Of a stretch of DNA of 64,000 nt, positions 31,152 to 38,432 are shown in pieces. How positions within the stretch are numbered: the first letter of the stretch is position 1; each line of letters starts with the position of its first letter. Below the pieces are notes generated by a model. That model was not told the DNA's origin, ran no database searches, and saw nothing but the letters and a program-made list of their open reading frames with translations. The stretch comes from Cellulomonas avistercoris (GTDB lineage Bacteria > Actinomycetota > Actinomycetes > Actinomycetales > Cellulomonadaceae). The stretch covers positions 1-64,000 of the forward strand of contig NZ_JACSQV010000006.1 of NCBI RefSeq assembly GCF_014836445.1. Direction: 5' to 3'. The position numbers and the translations under genes were made by a program.

Positions 31152-31577
31152 TCAGCAGGTCCAGGTGCCCTGGGTGAGCGACACCGTGGTGCCCTCGTCG
31201 CGCGTGTCGAAGATCCCGGCGTCCTCCTCGGACGCGAAGGACACGCCGACGCCGACCGGCTCCGTGAAGCCCGTGAGGGTCGAGAGCTTGTCCTGGGCGC
31301 CGGACTGGCAGCCGGGCGACCACGGCTCGACCTCGTAGCCCTCCTCGGCGAGGCGGTCGACCTCGGTGGCGAGCGCGGGGTCGTCGCCGTTCTCCGCGAT
31401 GGCGGTCCACACGACGAAGAACTCGCCCTCGGCGTCCGCGGGCGCGATGGCCTCGGGCCAGTCGGCGGTGGAGGGGTCGACGCCGTCGTCGCCGCTGCAG
31501 GCGGCGACGGTGAGCAGGGCGGCGACGGACAGGACGGTGGCGGCCGCGCGGACGCGACGGTGACGGGGGGTGCGCAT
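31152..31577 (-). CDS. Putative lipoprotein of unknown function
   Basis: A 141-aa protein with an Arg-rich N-terminus, a hydrophobic stretch and a lipobox LTVAAC with the lipidated Cys at residue 27, followed by an acidic SGDDG linker. The remainder is mostly hydrophilic and was not recognised as a known domain; two further cysteines, one near the C-terminal TQGTWTC end, could form a disulfide. Expected on the outer face of the cytoplasmic membrane. It reads towards tRNA-Tyr. Confidence 0.65.
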   Translation of the reverse strand: MRTPRHRRVRAAATVLSVAALLTVAACSGDDGVDPSTADWPEAIAPADAEGEFFVVWTAIAENGDDPALATEVDRLAEEGYEVEPWSPGCQSGAQDKLSTLTGFTEPVGVGVSFASEEDAGIFDTRDEGTTVSLTQGTWTC

Positions 31578-31616
31578 GCGCCGGATCGTGGCACGGGGGA
31601 GGACGGCCCGCGACGA

Positions 31617-31632
31617 ACTGAAACGCTTCGGT
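31617..31632. promoter_or_regulatory. LacI-family-like operator upstream of the lipoprotein gene
   Basis: ACTGAAACGCTTCGGT is an imperfect palindrome (12 of 16 positions symmetric) with the central CG typical of LacI/GalR-family operators. It lies 40 bp upstream of the lipoprotein start and 105 bp upstream of tRNA-Thr. The regulator is unknown. Confidence 0.3.
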
Positions 31633-31696
31633 GGGGTGCTGCCGGAGCCGTCGCGGCAGGCCGTGGGGCGGTCGTGGGAGGGCTCCGGGGAGACGA

Positions 31697-31727
31697 TTTC
31701 ACGGGCACCCCGCTGCGCGTGTACTCT
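31697..31727 (+). promoter_or_regulatory. Candidate promoter of tRNA-Thr
   Basis: TTTCAC (31697-31702) and TACTCT (31722-31727) are 19 bp apart; the -10 ends 10 bp before tRNA-Thr. The unit may continue through tRNA-Met to rpmG. Confidence 0.45.
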
Positions 31728-31737
31728 GGTCCGCGCT

Positions 31738-31810
31738 GCCCCGATAGCTCAGTCGGCAGAGCGTCTCCATGGTAAGGAGAAGGTCAAGGGTTCGATTCCC
31801 TTTCGGGGCT
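31738..31810 (+). tRNA. tRNA-Thr (anticodon GGT)
   Basis: 73 nt: acceptor GCCCCGA pairs with TCGGGGC, D-arm GCTCAGTCGGCAGAGC, anticodon stem TCTCC/GGAGA with loop ATGGTAA giving GGT, T-arm GGGTTCGATTCCC. No encoded CCA. Confidence 0.96.
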
Positions 31811-31819
31811 CTGTGGTGT

Positions 31820-31857
31820 GTCACGGGCCGTTCGTCCTCGGACGGTCGGCCCGTGAC
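31820..31857 (+). terminator. Hairpin between tRNA-Thr and tRNA-Met
   Basis: An 11-bp outer stem (GTCACGGGCCG with its complement) encloses an inner CGTCC/GGACG stem. It can act as a terminator or as a processing structure between the two tRNAs. Confidence 0.6.
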
Positions 31858-31868
31858 ATGACCGCTGT

Positions 31869-31945
31869 GGCGGGATAGCTCAGGTGGTTAGAGCACACGG
31901 CTCATAATCGTGGTGTCGCGGGTTCGAATCCCGCTCCCGCTACCA
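31869..31945 (+). tRNA. tRNA-Met (anticodon CAT, elongator type)
   Basis: 77 nt including an encoded CCA: acceptor GGCGGGA pairs with TCCCGCT (one G-U), D-arm GCTCAGGTGGTTAGAGC, loop CTCATAA giving CAT, T-arm CGGGTTCGAATCCCG. The anticodon stem lacks the three consecutive G-C pairs of initiator tRNA, so it is called elongator. It is followed 95 bp later by rpmG, an order common in actinobacteria. Confidence 0.95.
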
Positions 31946-32039
31946 CGTCCGGCGAACATCCGTCGCAGCAGCGCGCGTCGGCCGGCGCGCGCCAGGAGAA
32001 GAAACGCAGCCCCCGCGGGGCGCGAGAGGTGACACGAAC

Positions 32040-32210
32040 ATGGCCAGCAAGAGCGCGGACGTCCGCCCCAAGATCACTCTCGCCTGCACGGAGTGCAAGG
32101 AGCGGAACTACATCACCAAGAAGAACCGTCGGAACAACCCCGACCGGCTCGAGATGAAGAAGTACTGCCCGCGGGACAACAAGCACACGGTGCACCGCGA
32201 GACCCGCTGA
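32040..32210 (+). CDS. rpmG: 50S ribosomal protein L33
   Basis: A 56-aa L33 protein ([20 protein letters not shown]; ends HRETR). L33 zinc ribbons normally have two CxxC pairs; here the first is CTEC but the second reads CPRDN, so the fourth cysteine is replaced. The protein appears to be intermediate between zinc-binding and zinc-free forms. It precedes a MaoC pair, an order also found in mycobacteria. Confidence 0.94.
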   Translation: MASKSADVRPKITLACTECKERNYITKKNRRNNPDRLEMKKYCPRDNKHTVHRETR

Positions 32211-32240
32211 CGCGGTCGCGCAGCCGACCGATCAGCCGAG

Positions 32241-32693
32241 ATGCCGGTCGACACCACGTTCGCCGGGCGGGTCTACCCGCCCGGCGACACGTATGTGGTC
32301 TCCCGTGAGAAGCTCCGCGAGTTCGCCGAGGCGACGGGTGCCACGCACCCCGCCCACACGGACGTGGACGCGGCCCGTGCCCTCGGGTACCCCGACGTCG
32401 TCGCGCCGCCCACGTTCGCCGTGGTGGTCGCGCAGCGCGCCGAGGCGCAGTACGTCGACGACCCCGCCGCGGGCATCGACTTCAGCCGCGTCGTGCACGC
32501 CGACGAGCGGTTCACGCACCACCGGCCCATCCGCGCCGGGGACCACCTGCGGACCACGCTGCACGTCGACGCCGTCACGCAGCGCGCGGGGCTGTCGATG
32601 ATCACCACACGGTGCGAGATCGCCGACGCGGCCGGCGAGCCCGTCGCGACCGTCGTCTCGACCCTCGCCGTGCGACCCGAGGACGACGCATGA
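32241..32693 (+). CDS. MaoC-like dehydratase subunit (HadA/FAS1-like N-terminal type)
   Basis: A 150-aa hot-dog-fold protein of the MaoC dehydratase N-terminal group: motifs GDTYVVSREKLREFAEATG, LGYPDVVAPPTFAVV and HADERFTHHRPIRAGD. It lacks the catalytic DxNPIH motif, which is present in the partner encoded next, so the pair probably forms a heterodimer like mycobacterial HadAB. Mycobacterial HadAB dehydrates acyl chains for mycolic acids; mycolates are not expected in this lineage, so its substrate is open. ATG start 30 bp after rpmG. Confidence 0.85.
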   Translation: MPVDTTFAGRVYPPGDTYVVSREKLREFAEATGATHPAHTDVDAARALGYPDVVAPPTFAVVVAQRAEAQYVDDPAAGIDFSRVVHADERFTHHRPIRAGDHLRTTLHVDAVTQRAGLSMITTRCEIADAAGEPVATVVSTLAVRPEDDA

Positions 32694-33124
32694 CCGCCGG
32701 CACCCGACCCGCGTCCGCCGACCTCGCGGTCGGCCAGGAGGTCGCCCGGCGCACGGTCACCGTCGACCGCGCGCGCCTCGTGCGCTACGCGGGCGCCTCG
32801 GGGGACTTCAACCCCATCCACTGGAACGAGCGCGTGGCCACGTCCGTCGGCCTGCCCGGCGTGATCGCGCACGGCATGTGGACCATGGGCGCAGCCGCCG
32901 CCGTGGTCGAGGACTGGGCGGGGGACCCCGGTGCCGTCGTCGACTACCGGACGCGCTTCACGCGGCCCGTGCCCGTCCCGGACCCCGGTGAGGCGGCCGT
33001 CGAGGTCGTCGCCACGGTCGGGGCGCTGGACGTCGAGGCGGGCACGGTGCGGATCGACCTCACGGTGAGCGTCGAGGGCGTGCGCGTCCTCGGCAAGGCC
33101 CAGGCGGTCGTCCGGCTCGTCTGA
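32690..33124 (+). CDS. MaoC-like dehydratase catalytic subunit (HadB type)
   Basis: A 144-aa hot-dog-fold hydratase with the catalytic motif YAGASGDFNPIHWNE (Asp and His) and PGVIAHGMWTMG. It overlaps the partner gene by ATGA, supporting stoichiometric synthesis of a heterodimer. Likely reaction is dehydration or hydration of a 3-hydroxyacyl thioester. The transcript ends against the convergent LacI gene. Confidence 0.87.
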   Translation: MTAGTRPASADLAVGQEVARRTVTVDRARLVRYAGASGDFNPIHWNERVATSVGLPGVIAHGMWTMGAAAAVVEDWAGDPGAVVDYRTRFTRPVPVPDPGEAAVEVVATVGALDVEAGTVRIDLTVSVEGVRVLGKAQAVVRLV

Positions 33125-33146
33125 GCGCGGCCGCGCGGGCTCGGCG

Positions 33147-34214
33147 TCACGAGCCGGGCGGCACCGGTCCCGTCGTCGTCCCGACGCGCAGCTGCACCGG
33201 CAGCACGCGGGGCTCGGGCGTGCGGCCCGCGAGCAGCTCCGCGACGGTCTCGCCGATGGCCACGCCCTTCTCGGCGAGCGGCTGGGCGACGCTCGTCAGC
33301 ACGTCGGGCGCGAGCCAGGGCAGGTCGAGGCCGTCGAACCCGGCGACGGACACGTCCTGGGGCACCCGCAGCCCGAGCTCGCGCGCCGCCAGGACGACGC
33401 CCGACGCGAGCAGGTCGGACTGGCACACGATCGCGGTGGGGCGGTCGGGCTGCGAGAGCAGCGCCCGCCCGGCGGTCGCACCGTGCTCGACGAGCGACGC
33501 GGGCGTCTCCCAGACGACCGTCGGCGTCACGCCCGCGTCGGTGACGCCCGCGAGCCGGCGCCGCGTGATCTCCCAGGAGATCGCGGCGAGGCGCACGGGG
33601 TCGGCGGCGCCCTCCGAGCGGTCGCGGTCGAACGGCATGGTCACGGTGGCGATGCGGGTGTGGCCGAGGGCGAGGACGTGGCGCGTGAGCTCGATCATCC
33701 CGCCGTGGTCGTCGATGCCCACGGCTGCGACGTCGGGCTGCGGCGTGCCCTCGACCAGGACGGTCGGCGTGCCGCGGCGGCGGAGCATCTCCAGGACGGG
33801 GTCGTCGGTCGTGCCGCCCCACATCTGCACGGCGACGTCCATGGCCGCGGACTCCAGCAGCGGGTCGACCGCCGGCTGCGACGGGTCCTGCGGTCCGGGG
33901 ATCAGCAGCACGCCGAGGCCGAGCGGTCCCAGCGTGCCGGTCAGGCCGTCGAGGACCTGCACGGCGACGGGGTCGCGGAACGCGCGCCGCAGCACGTCAC
34001 CCATGATCACGCCGACGATCCCCGAGCGTCCGCGACGCAGCTGACGGCCGAGGGGGTTGGGGCCCGCGTACCCGAGCGAGCGGGCGGCCGCCAGGACGCG
34101 TGAGCGCGTGGCGTCCGCGATGGGTCCCGAGCCGGAGAACGCGAGCGAGGCGGTCGAGACCGACACCCCTGCGCTCGCGGCGACGTCGGCCAGGGTGGTG
34201 CGCTGCGCGGACAG
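33147..34214 (-). CDS. LacI-family transcriptional regulator with apparent CTG start
   Basis: A 355-aa regulator if begun at CTG (34214). The N-terminal DNA-binding domain TTLADVAASAGVSVSTASLA is complete only when the frame extends upstream of the first GTG (34166), which lies inside the recognition region. Between that GTG and the in-frame stop at 34242-34244 there is no ATG, GTG or TTG, but CTG at 34214 has GGAGG exactly 6 bp upstream. A periplasmic-binding-like effector domain follows (IVGVIMGDVLRRAF, AGFDGLDLPWLAP). It is divergent from two MFS genes across a 22-bp palindrome. A sequencing error is the main alternative. Confidence 0.85.
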   Translation of the reverse strand: MSAQRTTLADVAASAGVSVSTASLAFSGSGPIADATRSRVLAAARSLGYAGPNPLGRQLRRGRSGIVGVIMGDVLRRAFRDPVAVQVLDGLTGTLGPLGLGVLLIPGPQDPSQPAVDPLLESAAMDVAVQMWGGTTDDPVLEMLRRRGTPTVLVEGTPQPDVAAVGIDDHGGMIELTRHVLALGHTRIATVTMPFDRDRSEGAADPVRLAAISWEITRRRLAGVTDAGVTPTVVWETPASLVEHGATAGRALLSQPDRPTAIVCQSDLLASGVVLAARELGLRVPQDVSVAGFDGLDLPWLAPDVLTSVAQPLAEKGVAIGETVAELLAGRTPEPRVLPVQLRVGTTTGPVPPGS

Positions 34215-34290
34215 GGCGGACCTCCGGGGCCGGCGAGGCAGTCAGGGGACGTTTGACGTCGCGGTCAGCGTACCCGCACTATGGAGGGGA

Positions 34291-34312
34291 ACCCTCGAAT
34301 CGATTCGAGGGT
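34291..34312. promoter_or_regulatory. Perfect 22-bp palindromic operator
   Basis: Two perfectly symmetric 11-bp halves, ACCCTCGAATC and its complement, with the central CG usual for LacI-family operators. It sits between the divergent regulator start (34214) and the MFS genes (34385), about 80 bp upstream of each, and is the likely binding site of this regulator controlling itself and the MFS pair. A less likely start for the first MFS gene (GTG 34316) would touch the operator. Confidence 0.75.
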
Positions 34313-34384
34313 GAGGTGCGCCGCCACGACGCGCCCCCGGACCCCGCGTCCGCACCCCGGCCCCCGCCCTCCCGGAGCCCCTCT

Positions 34385-35809
34385 GTGTCCCCGCATGCCC
34401 CGTCCGTCGTCTCCCGCGCGCGCTTCCTGCTCGTCGGCCTCTTCGCCCTCGCCGGTCTCGCGTTCGCGAGCTGGCTCGCCCGCATCCCCACCGTCCGTGA
34501 CCTGCTGGACCTCAGCACGGCCGACCTCGGGCTGCTGCTGCTCGTCGGGTCGATCGGGTCCCTGCTGACGGTCACCACCGCGGGCGTCCTGGTGCAGCGC
34601 CTGGGCAGCCGCCGCGTGCTGCTCGTCTCGACCCTCGTGCTGGCCTCCGCGCTCGTGCTGCTCGGCGTCGGCCCGACCCTCGGGTCCCGCTCGCTGCTCG
34701 CCACGGGCATCTTCCTCAACGGTGTCGCCGTCGCGCTCGGCAACGTCGCGATCAACGTCGAGTCGGCCCGCATCGAGCGCGCCCTGGGCCGGACCGTCAT
34801 CCCGCAGTTCCACGCCGCCTTCTCGATCGGCGCGGTCGTCGGCTCCGGCGCGGGCGCCCTCGCGTCGGCGGCGGGTGTGCCCGTGGGCGTGCAGCTCCCG
34901 CTGACCGCGGTCGTGGTCGTCGTGTGGCGTCTGGCGTCGCTGCGGGGCGTGGTGCTGCCGGCGCCCGTCGTGGCCGCGGCCGCGCGGACGGCGGCCCCGC
35001 CGACCGCCACGCCCACCGGCTCGCGCGCGCGGCAGGGCGCACGACGTCTCGCGACGGCGCTCGACGCGTGGCGCGAGCCGCGCACGCTGCTCGTCGGTGT
35101 CGTCGTGCTGTCCGCCGCGTTCTCCGAGGGCGCCGCCAACAACTGGCTGTCGCTCGCGGTCGTCGACGGCTTCGCGCGCTCGGAGTCGGTGGGCGGCGCG
35201 GTGCTCGGCCTGTTCGTCGCCTCGATGACCGTCGTGCGCCTGATGGGGACCCGGCTCATCGACCGGTACGGACGGGTGGCCGTGCTGCGCGCGTCGGGTG
35301 GTGCGTCGGTCGTCGGCCTGCTGCTCTTCGGGTTCGCACCGAGCCTCGCGCTCGCGTGCGCGGGTGTGGTCCTGTGGGGCGCCGGTGCCGCCCTCGCGGT
35401 GCCCGTGGGCATCGCCGCCGCGTCCGACGACCCCGTGCGGGCCGCGGGCCGTGTCGCGGTGGTCTCGGCGTTCGCGTCGGTCGCGTCGCTCGTCGCGCCG
35501 CCCGTGCTGGGCATCGCCGCGCAGTCAGTCGGCGCGCGCCACGCGCTCGTGCTCATCGTCGCCGCCATGGTCGCGAGCGTCGTGGTGGCCCCGGCCGTCG
35601 CCCCCGAGCGGTTCGAGGTCCCCGCGCCCGCGGGCGCGGCCCCCGCGACGTCCGCCGGCGGAACGCCCGCCCTCGGCACGGCCACGGCCGCGTCCACCGA
35701 CCTCGACCGCCTCGTCCGGGCCCGCCGCCACCTCCCGTCCGTCCGCGCGGTACGGCCGCGCCGGCGGCCCCGGGCCGGTCGACCCGGCGCACGCGGAGGT
35801 GCACGATGA
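34385..35809 (+). CDS. MFS transporter, first of a tandem pair
   Basis: A 474-aa major facilitator protein with about 12 hydrophobic helices. Helix 1 and following loop read GLAFASWLARIPTVRDLLDL; a conserved ALGRTVIPQFHAAFSIGAVVGSGAG motif follows. The C-terminal 60 residues are Ala/Arg/Pro-rich and probably disordered. GTG at 34385 is chosen (GGAG 7 bp upstream); an earlier GTG (34316) is possible. Substrate unknown; LacI control suggests a sugar-like substrate. ATGA overlap with the second MFS gene. Confidence 0.82.
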   Translation: MSPHAPSVVSRARFLLVGLFALAGLAFASWLARIPTVRDLLDLSTADLGLLLLVGSIGSLLTVTTAGVLVQRLGSRRVLLVSTLVLASALVLLGVGPTLGSRSLLATGIFLNGVAVALGNVAINVESARIERALGRTVIPQFHAAFSIGAVVGSGAGALASAAGVPVGVQLPLTAVVVVVWRLASLRGVVLPAPVVAAAARTAAPPTATPTGSRARQGARRLATALDAWREPRTLLVGVVVLSAAFSEGAANNWLSLAVVDGFARSESVGGAVLGLFVASMTVVRLMGTRLIDRYGRVAVLRASGGASVVGLLLFGFAPSLALACAGVVLWGAGAALAVPVGIAAASDDPVRAAGRVAVVSAFASVASLVAPPVLGIAAQSVGARHALVLIVAAMVASVVVAPAVAPERFEVPAPAGAAPATSAGGTPALGTATAASTDLDRLVRARRHLPSVRAVRPRRRPRAGRPGARGGAR

Positions 35810-37083
35810 GCGGCGTGGCCGACGTCCGACCCGCAACCGCGCCCCGCGAGGTCCGGCTCGCGTCGGCCGCGGTGTTCGCCGTCTTCCTGCTCTCGGGCGT
35901 GAACTTCGCCTCCTGGGCCGCCCGGCTCCCGGCCGTGCGCGACGCGCTGAGCCTGACGCCCGAGAGGATGGGCGTCCTGCTGCTCATCGGCGCCGCCGGC
36001 TCGCTCGTCTCGCTGCCCCTGTCCGGACTCGTGGTCGAGCGCTGGGGTGCGCGTCGCACCGTGCTCGGGTTCGCGCTCGTCAACGCGTCGGGGTTCGCGC
36101 TGGCGGCCCTCGGCGTCACGACGGGCCAGGTCGTCCTCGTGGGCGTCGGGCTCGTGCTGGCGGGGACCGGTGCCGGCGTCTGGGACGCGGCGATGAACAT
36201 CGAGGGCGCGCTCGTCGAGCAGCGCCTGGGCCGGACCGTCATGCCCCGCTACCACGCGGGCTTCTCGCTCGGCACGATGGGCGCCGCCGCCCTCGCCGCG
36301 GGCGCGGCGGCGCTGCACGTGCCCGTGCAGGTGCACCTGCCCGTCGTCCTCGTGCTGTCGACGACCGCCGTCGCGGTGGCCGTGCGCGCGTTCCTCGCCG
36401 GGCCGACACCGCGCGACACCGGTGCGGACGGGGACGTTCCGGGCGGGACGCGCGCCGCCGGCGGGGCGCGCGGCGCGCTCGGTGCGTGGCTCGAGCCGCG
36501 GACCCTGCTCATCGGTCTCGTGGTCCTGGCCGCCGCGCTCACCGAGGGCGCCGCGAACGACTGGGTGAGCCTCGCGGTCGTCGACGGCTTCGGCACCGCG
36601 CACGCGACCGGGGCCGTGGCCTTCGGGCTGTTCGTCACGGCGATGACGGCGATGCGGATGTTCGGCACCGTGCTGCTCGACCGCTACGGCCGTGTCGCGG
36701 TGCTGCGGCTGTGCGTCGGCCTGGCCGGTGCCGGGCTGCTGGTCTTCGGGCTCGCGGACCAGCTCTGGCTCGCGCTCGTCGGCGTCGCCGCGTGGGGCGC
36801 GGGCGCCGCGCTCGGCTTCCCCGTGGGCATGAGCGCGGCCGCCGACGACCCGCAGCGCGCCGCGCCGCGCGTCGCGGTCGTCTCGACCGTCGGCTACGCG
36901 GCGTTCCTGGCAGGCCCCCCGCTGCTCGGCCTGCTCGCGGAGCACGTCGGCTACCGGCACGCGCTGCTCGCCATCCTCGCGCCCGTGGTGCTCGGCCTGC
37001 TGGTGACCGGTGCGGCCCGGCCGGCCGCGGGCGCCGCGGTGGCGACGGCCCCCGCGGACCGTGTCGCGCGGCCCGCGGTCTAG
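35806..37083 (+). CDS. MFS transporter, second of a tandem pair
   Basis: A 425-aa major facilitator protein clearly paralogous to its neighbour: NFASWAARLPAVRDALSL, LGRTVMPRYHAGFSLGTMGAAA and LTEGAANDWVSLAVVDGFG match the first copy. About 12 helices. The ATG overlaps the upstream stop (ATGA), so both are made together. They may transport related substrates or form a heteromer; the sequence does not say. The tag ends 9 bp before murB. Confidence 0.85.
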   Translation: MSGVADVRPATAPREVRLASAAVFAVFLLSGVNFASWAARLPAVRDALSLTPERMGVLLLIGAAGSLVSLPLSGLVVERWGARRTVLGFALVNASGFALAALGVTTGQVVLVGVGLVLAGTGAGVWDAAMNIEGALVEQRLGRTVMPRYHAGFSLGTMGAAALAAGAAALHVPVQVHLPVVLVLSTTAVAVAVRAFLAGPTPRDTGADGDVPGGTRAAGGARGALGAWLEPRTLLIGLVVLAAALTEGAANDWVSLAVVDGFGTAHATGAVAFGLFVTAMTAMRMFGTVLLDRYGRVAVLRLCVGLAGAGLLVFGLADQLWLALVGVAAWGAGAALGFPVGMSAAADDPQRAAPRVAVVSTVGYAAFLAGPPLLGLLAEHVGYRHALLAILAPVVLGLLVTGAARPAAGAAVATAPADRVARPAV

Positions 37084-37092
37084 CCTGGAGGC

Positions 37093-38238
37093 GTGGAGCC
37101 CGACACCTGCGCCCTGCCCGGCCCGGCCCCCGCGTCGGCGCACCCGACCGTCCCGACCTACCCCGGCACGCCCGCGCTCGCGGACCTGACGACGCTCCGC
37201 GTCGGCGGCCCCGTCGGGCGCTACGTCGAGACGACGTCCGAGGCGGAGCTCGTCGCGACCGTGCGTGCCGCGGACGAGGCCGGCGAGCCGCTGCTCGTGC
37301 TCGGCGGTGGCTCGAACGTCCTGGTCGCCGACGCCGGCTTCCCGGGGGTCGTCGTGCGCGACGTGCGGGGCGGCGTCGAGGTGCCCGACGCGTCCGCGTG
37401 CGGCGGGATCACGCTCACGGTGCCCGCGGGCACCGTGTGGGACGACGTGGTGGCCTACGCCGTGGCGCACGAGCTCGTCGGCGTCGAGGCGCTGTCCGGC
37501 ATCCCCGGCTCGACCGGCGCGACGCCCGTGCAGAACGTCGGGGCGTACGGCCAGGAGGTCGCGCAGACGGTCGCGCAGGTGCGCGTGTGGGACCGCGGCC
37601 GCGCACGGGTGCGCACGCTGCCGTTCGTGTCCCTCGGCTTCGGCTACCGCACGTCCGTGCTCAAGCGCTCGATGCGTCCCGACCCCGCCGACCCCGCCGC
37701 GCCCTGGGGCCCGACGCCCCGGTACGTCGTCCTGGACGTGACGTTCCAGGTCAGGGAGGGCTCGCTGTCGGCGCCCGTCGCGTACCCGGAGCTCGCGCGG
37801 GCGCTCGACGTCGCCGTGGGGGAGCGCGCACCGCTCGCCGACGTGCGTGCGGCGGTGCTCGCGCTGCGGGCGCGCAAGGGCATGGTGCTCGACCCCGCGG
37901 ACCACGACACGTGGAGCGCCGGGTCGTTCTTCACCAACCCCGTCGTCGCGGCCGCGGACGCGGGCGCGCTGCCCGCCGACGCACCCCGCTGGCCCCTGCC
38001 CGACGGCTCGGTCAAGACGAGCGCGGCGTGGCTCATCGACCACGCGGGCTTCGGCCGCGGGTTCGGCGCTCCCGGCCCGGCGACGCTCTCGACGAAGCAC
38101 ACGCTCGCGGTGACGAACCGCGGCGACGCACGCGCCGACGACCTCCTCGCGCTGGCCCGCGAGGTCCGCGACGGCGTCCGGGAGCGGTTCGGCGTGGTCC
38201 TGGAGCCGGAGCCCGTGCTGGTCGGCGTCACGCTCTGA
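37093..38238 (+). CDS. murB: UDP-N-acetylenolpyruvoylglucosamine reductase
   Basis: A 381-aa cytoplasmic flavoenzyme that reduces UDP-GlcNAc-enolpyruvate to UDP-MurNAc in peptidoglycan synthesis. FAD-binding motifs LTTLRVGGPVGRYVE, LGGGSNVLVAD and GIPGSTGATPVQNVGAYG are present, with the catalytic SAGSFFTNPVV serine region and late EPEPVLVGV. Long MurB form as in actinobacteria. GTG start 9 bp after the MFS stop, so it may be co-transcribed. Confidence 0.95.
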   Translation: MEPDTCALPGPAPASAHPTVPTYPGTPALADLTTLRVGGPVGRYVETTSEAELVATVRAADEAGEPLLVLGGGSNVLVADAGFPGVVVRDVRGGVEVPDASACGGITLTVPAGTVWDDVVAYAVAHELVGVEALSGIPGSTGATPVQNVGAYGQEVAQTVAQVRVWDRGRARVRTLPFVSLGFGYRTSVLKRSMRPDPADPAAPWGPTPRYVVLDVTFQVREGSLSAPVAYPELARALDVAVGERAPLADVRAAVLALRARKGMVLDPADHDTWSAGSFFTNPVVAAADAGALPADAPRWPLPDGSVKTSAAWLIDHAGFGRGFGAPGPATLSTKHTLAVTNRGDARADDLLALAREVRDGVRERFGVVLEPEPVLVGVTL

Positions 38239-38432
38239 GGCGAGGGCGCGCGAGGCCGGCGGGTCGCGCGCGCGGAACCTAGACGGTCCACCCGGACCGG
38301 GACAACCCCCGCAGGTCGGGCACCGGTGTCCGTCCTGCGGCCGACGTCCTGGGCCCGCGCGACCGCCAGGGTGGACGTGCGCCGACGGCCGGGTCGCAGG
38401 GGCACCGGCGGGCGCGATCCAGGGGGATCACC

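Noticed and set aside
33147-34166. LacI regulator starting at the inner GTG (34166)
   Set aside because: It would delete most of the recognition helix, and no ribosome-binding site precedes it.
34100-34384. First MFS gene starting far upstream (reading across the operator)
   Set aside because: That stretch has no MFS similarity, would include the LacI-gene region, and the later GTG has a good ribosome-binding site.
34279-38100. 1273-codon open frame antisense to the MFS genes and murB
   Set aside because: Same mirror effect; its composition is low complexity and no domain is recognisable.
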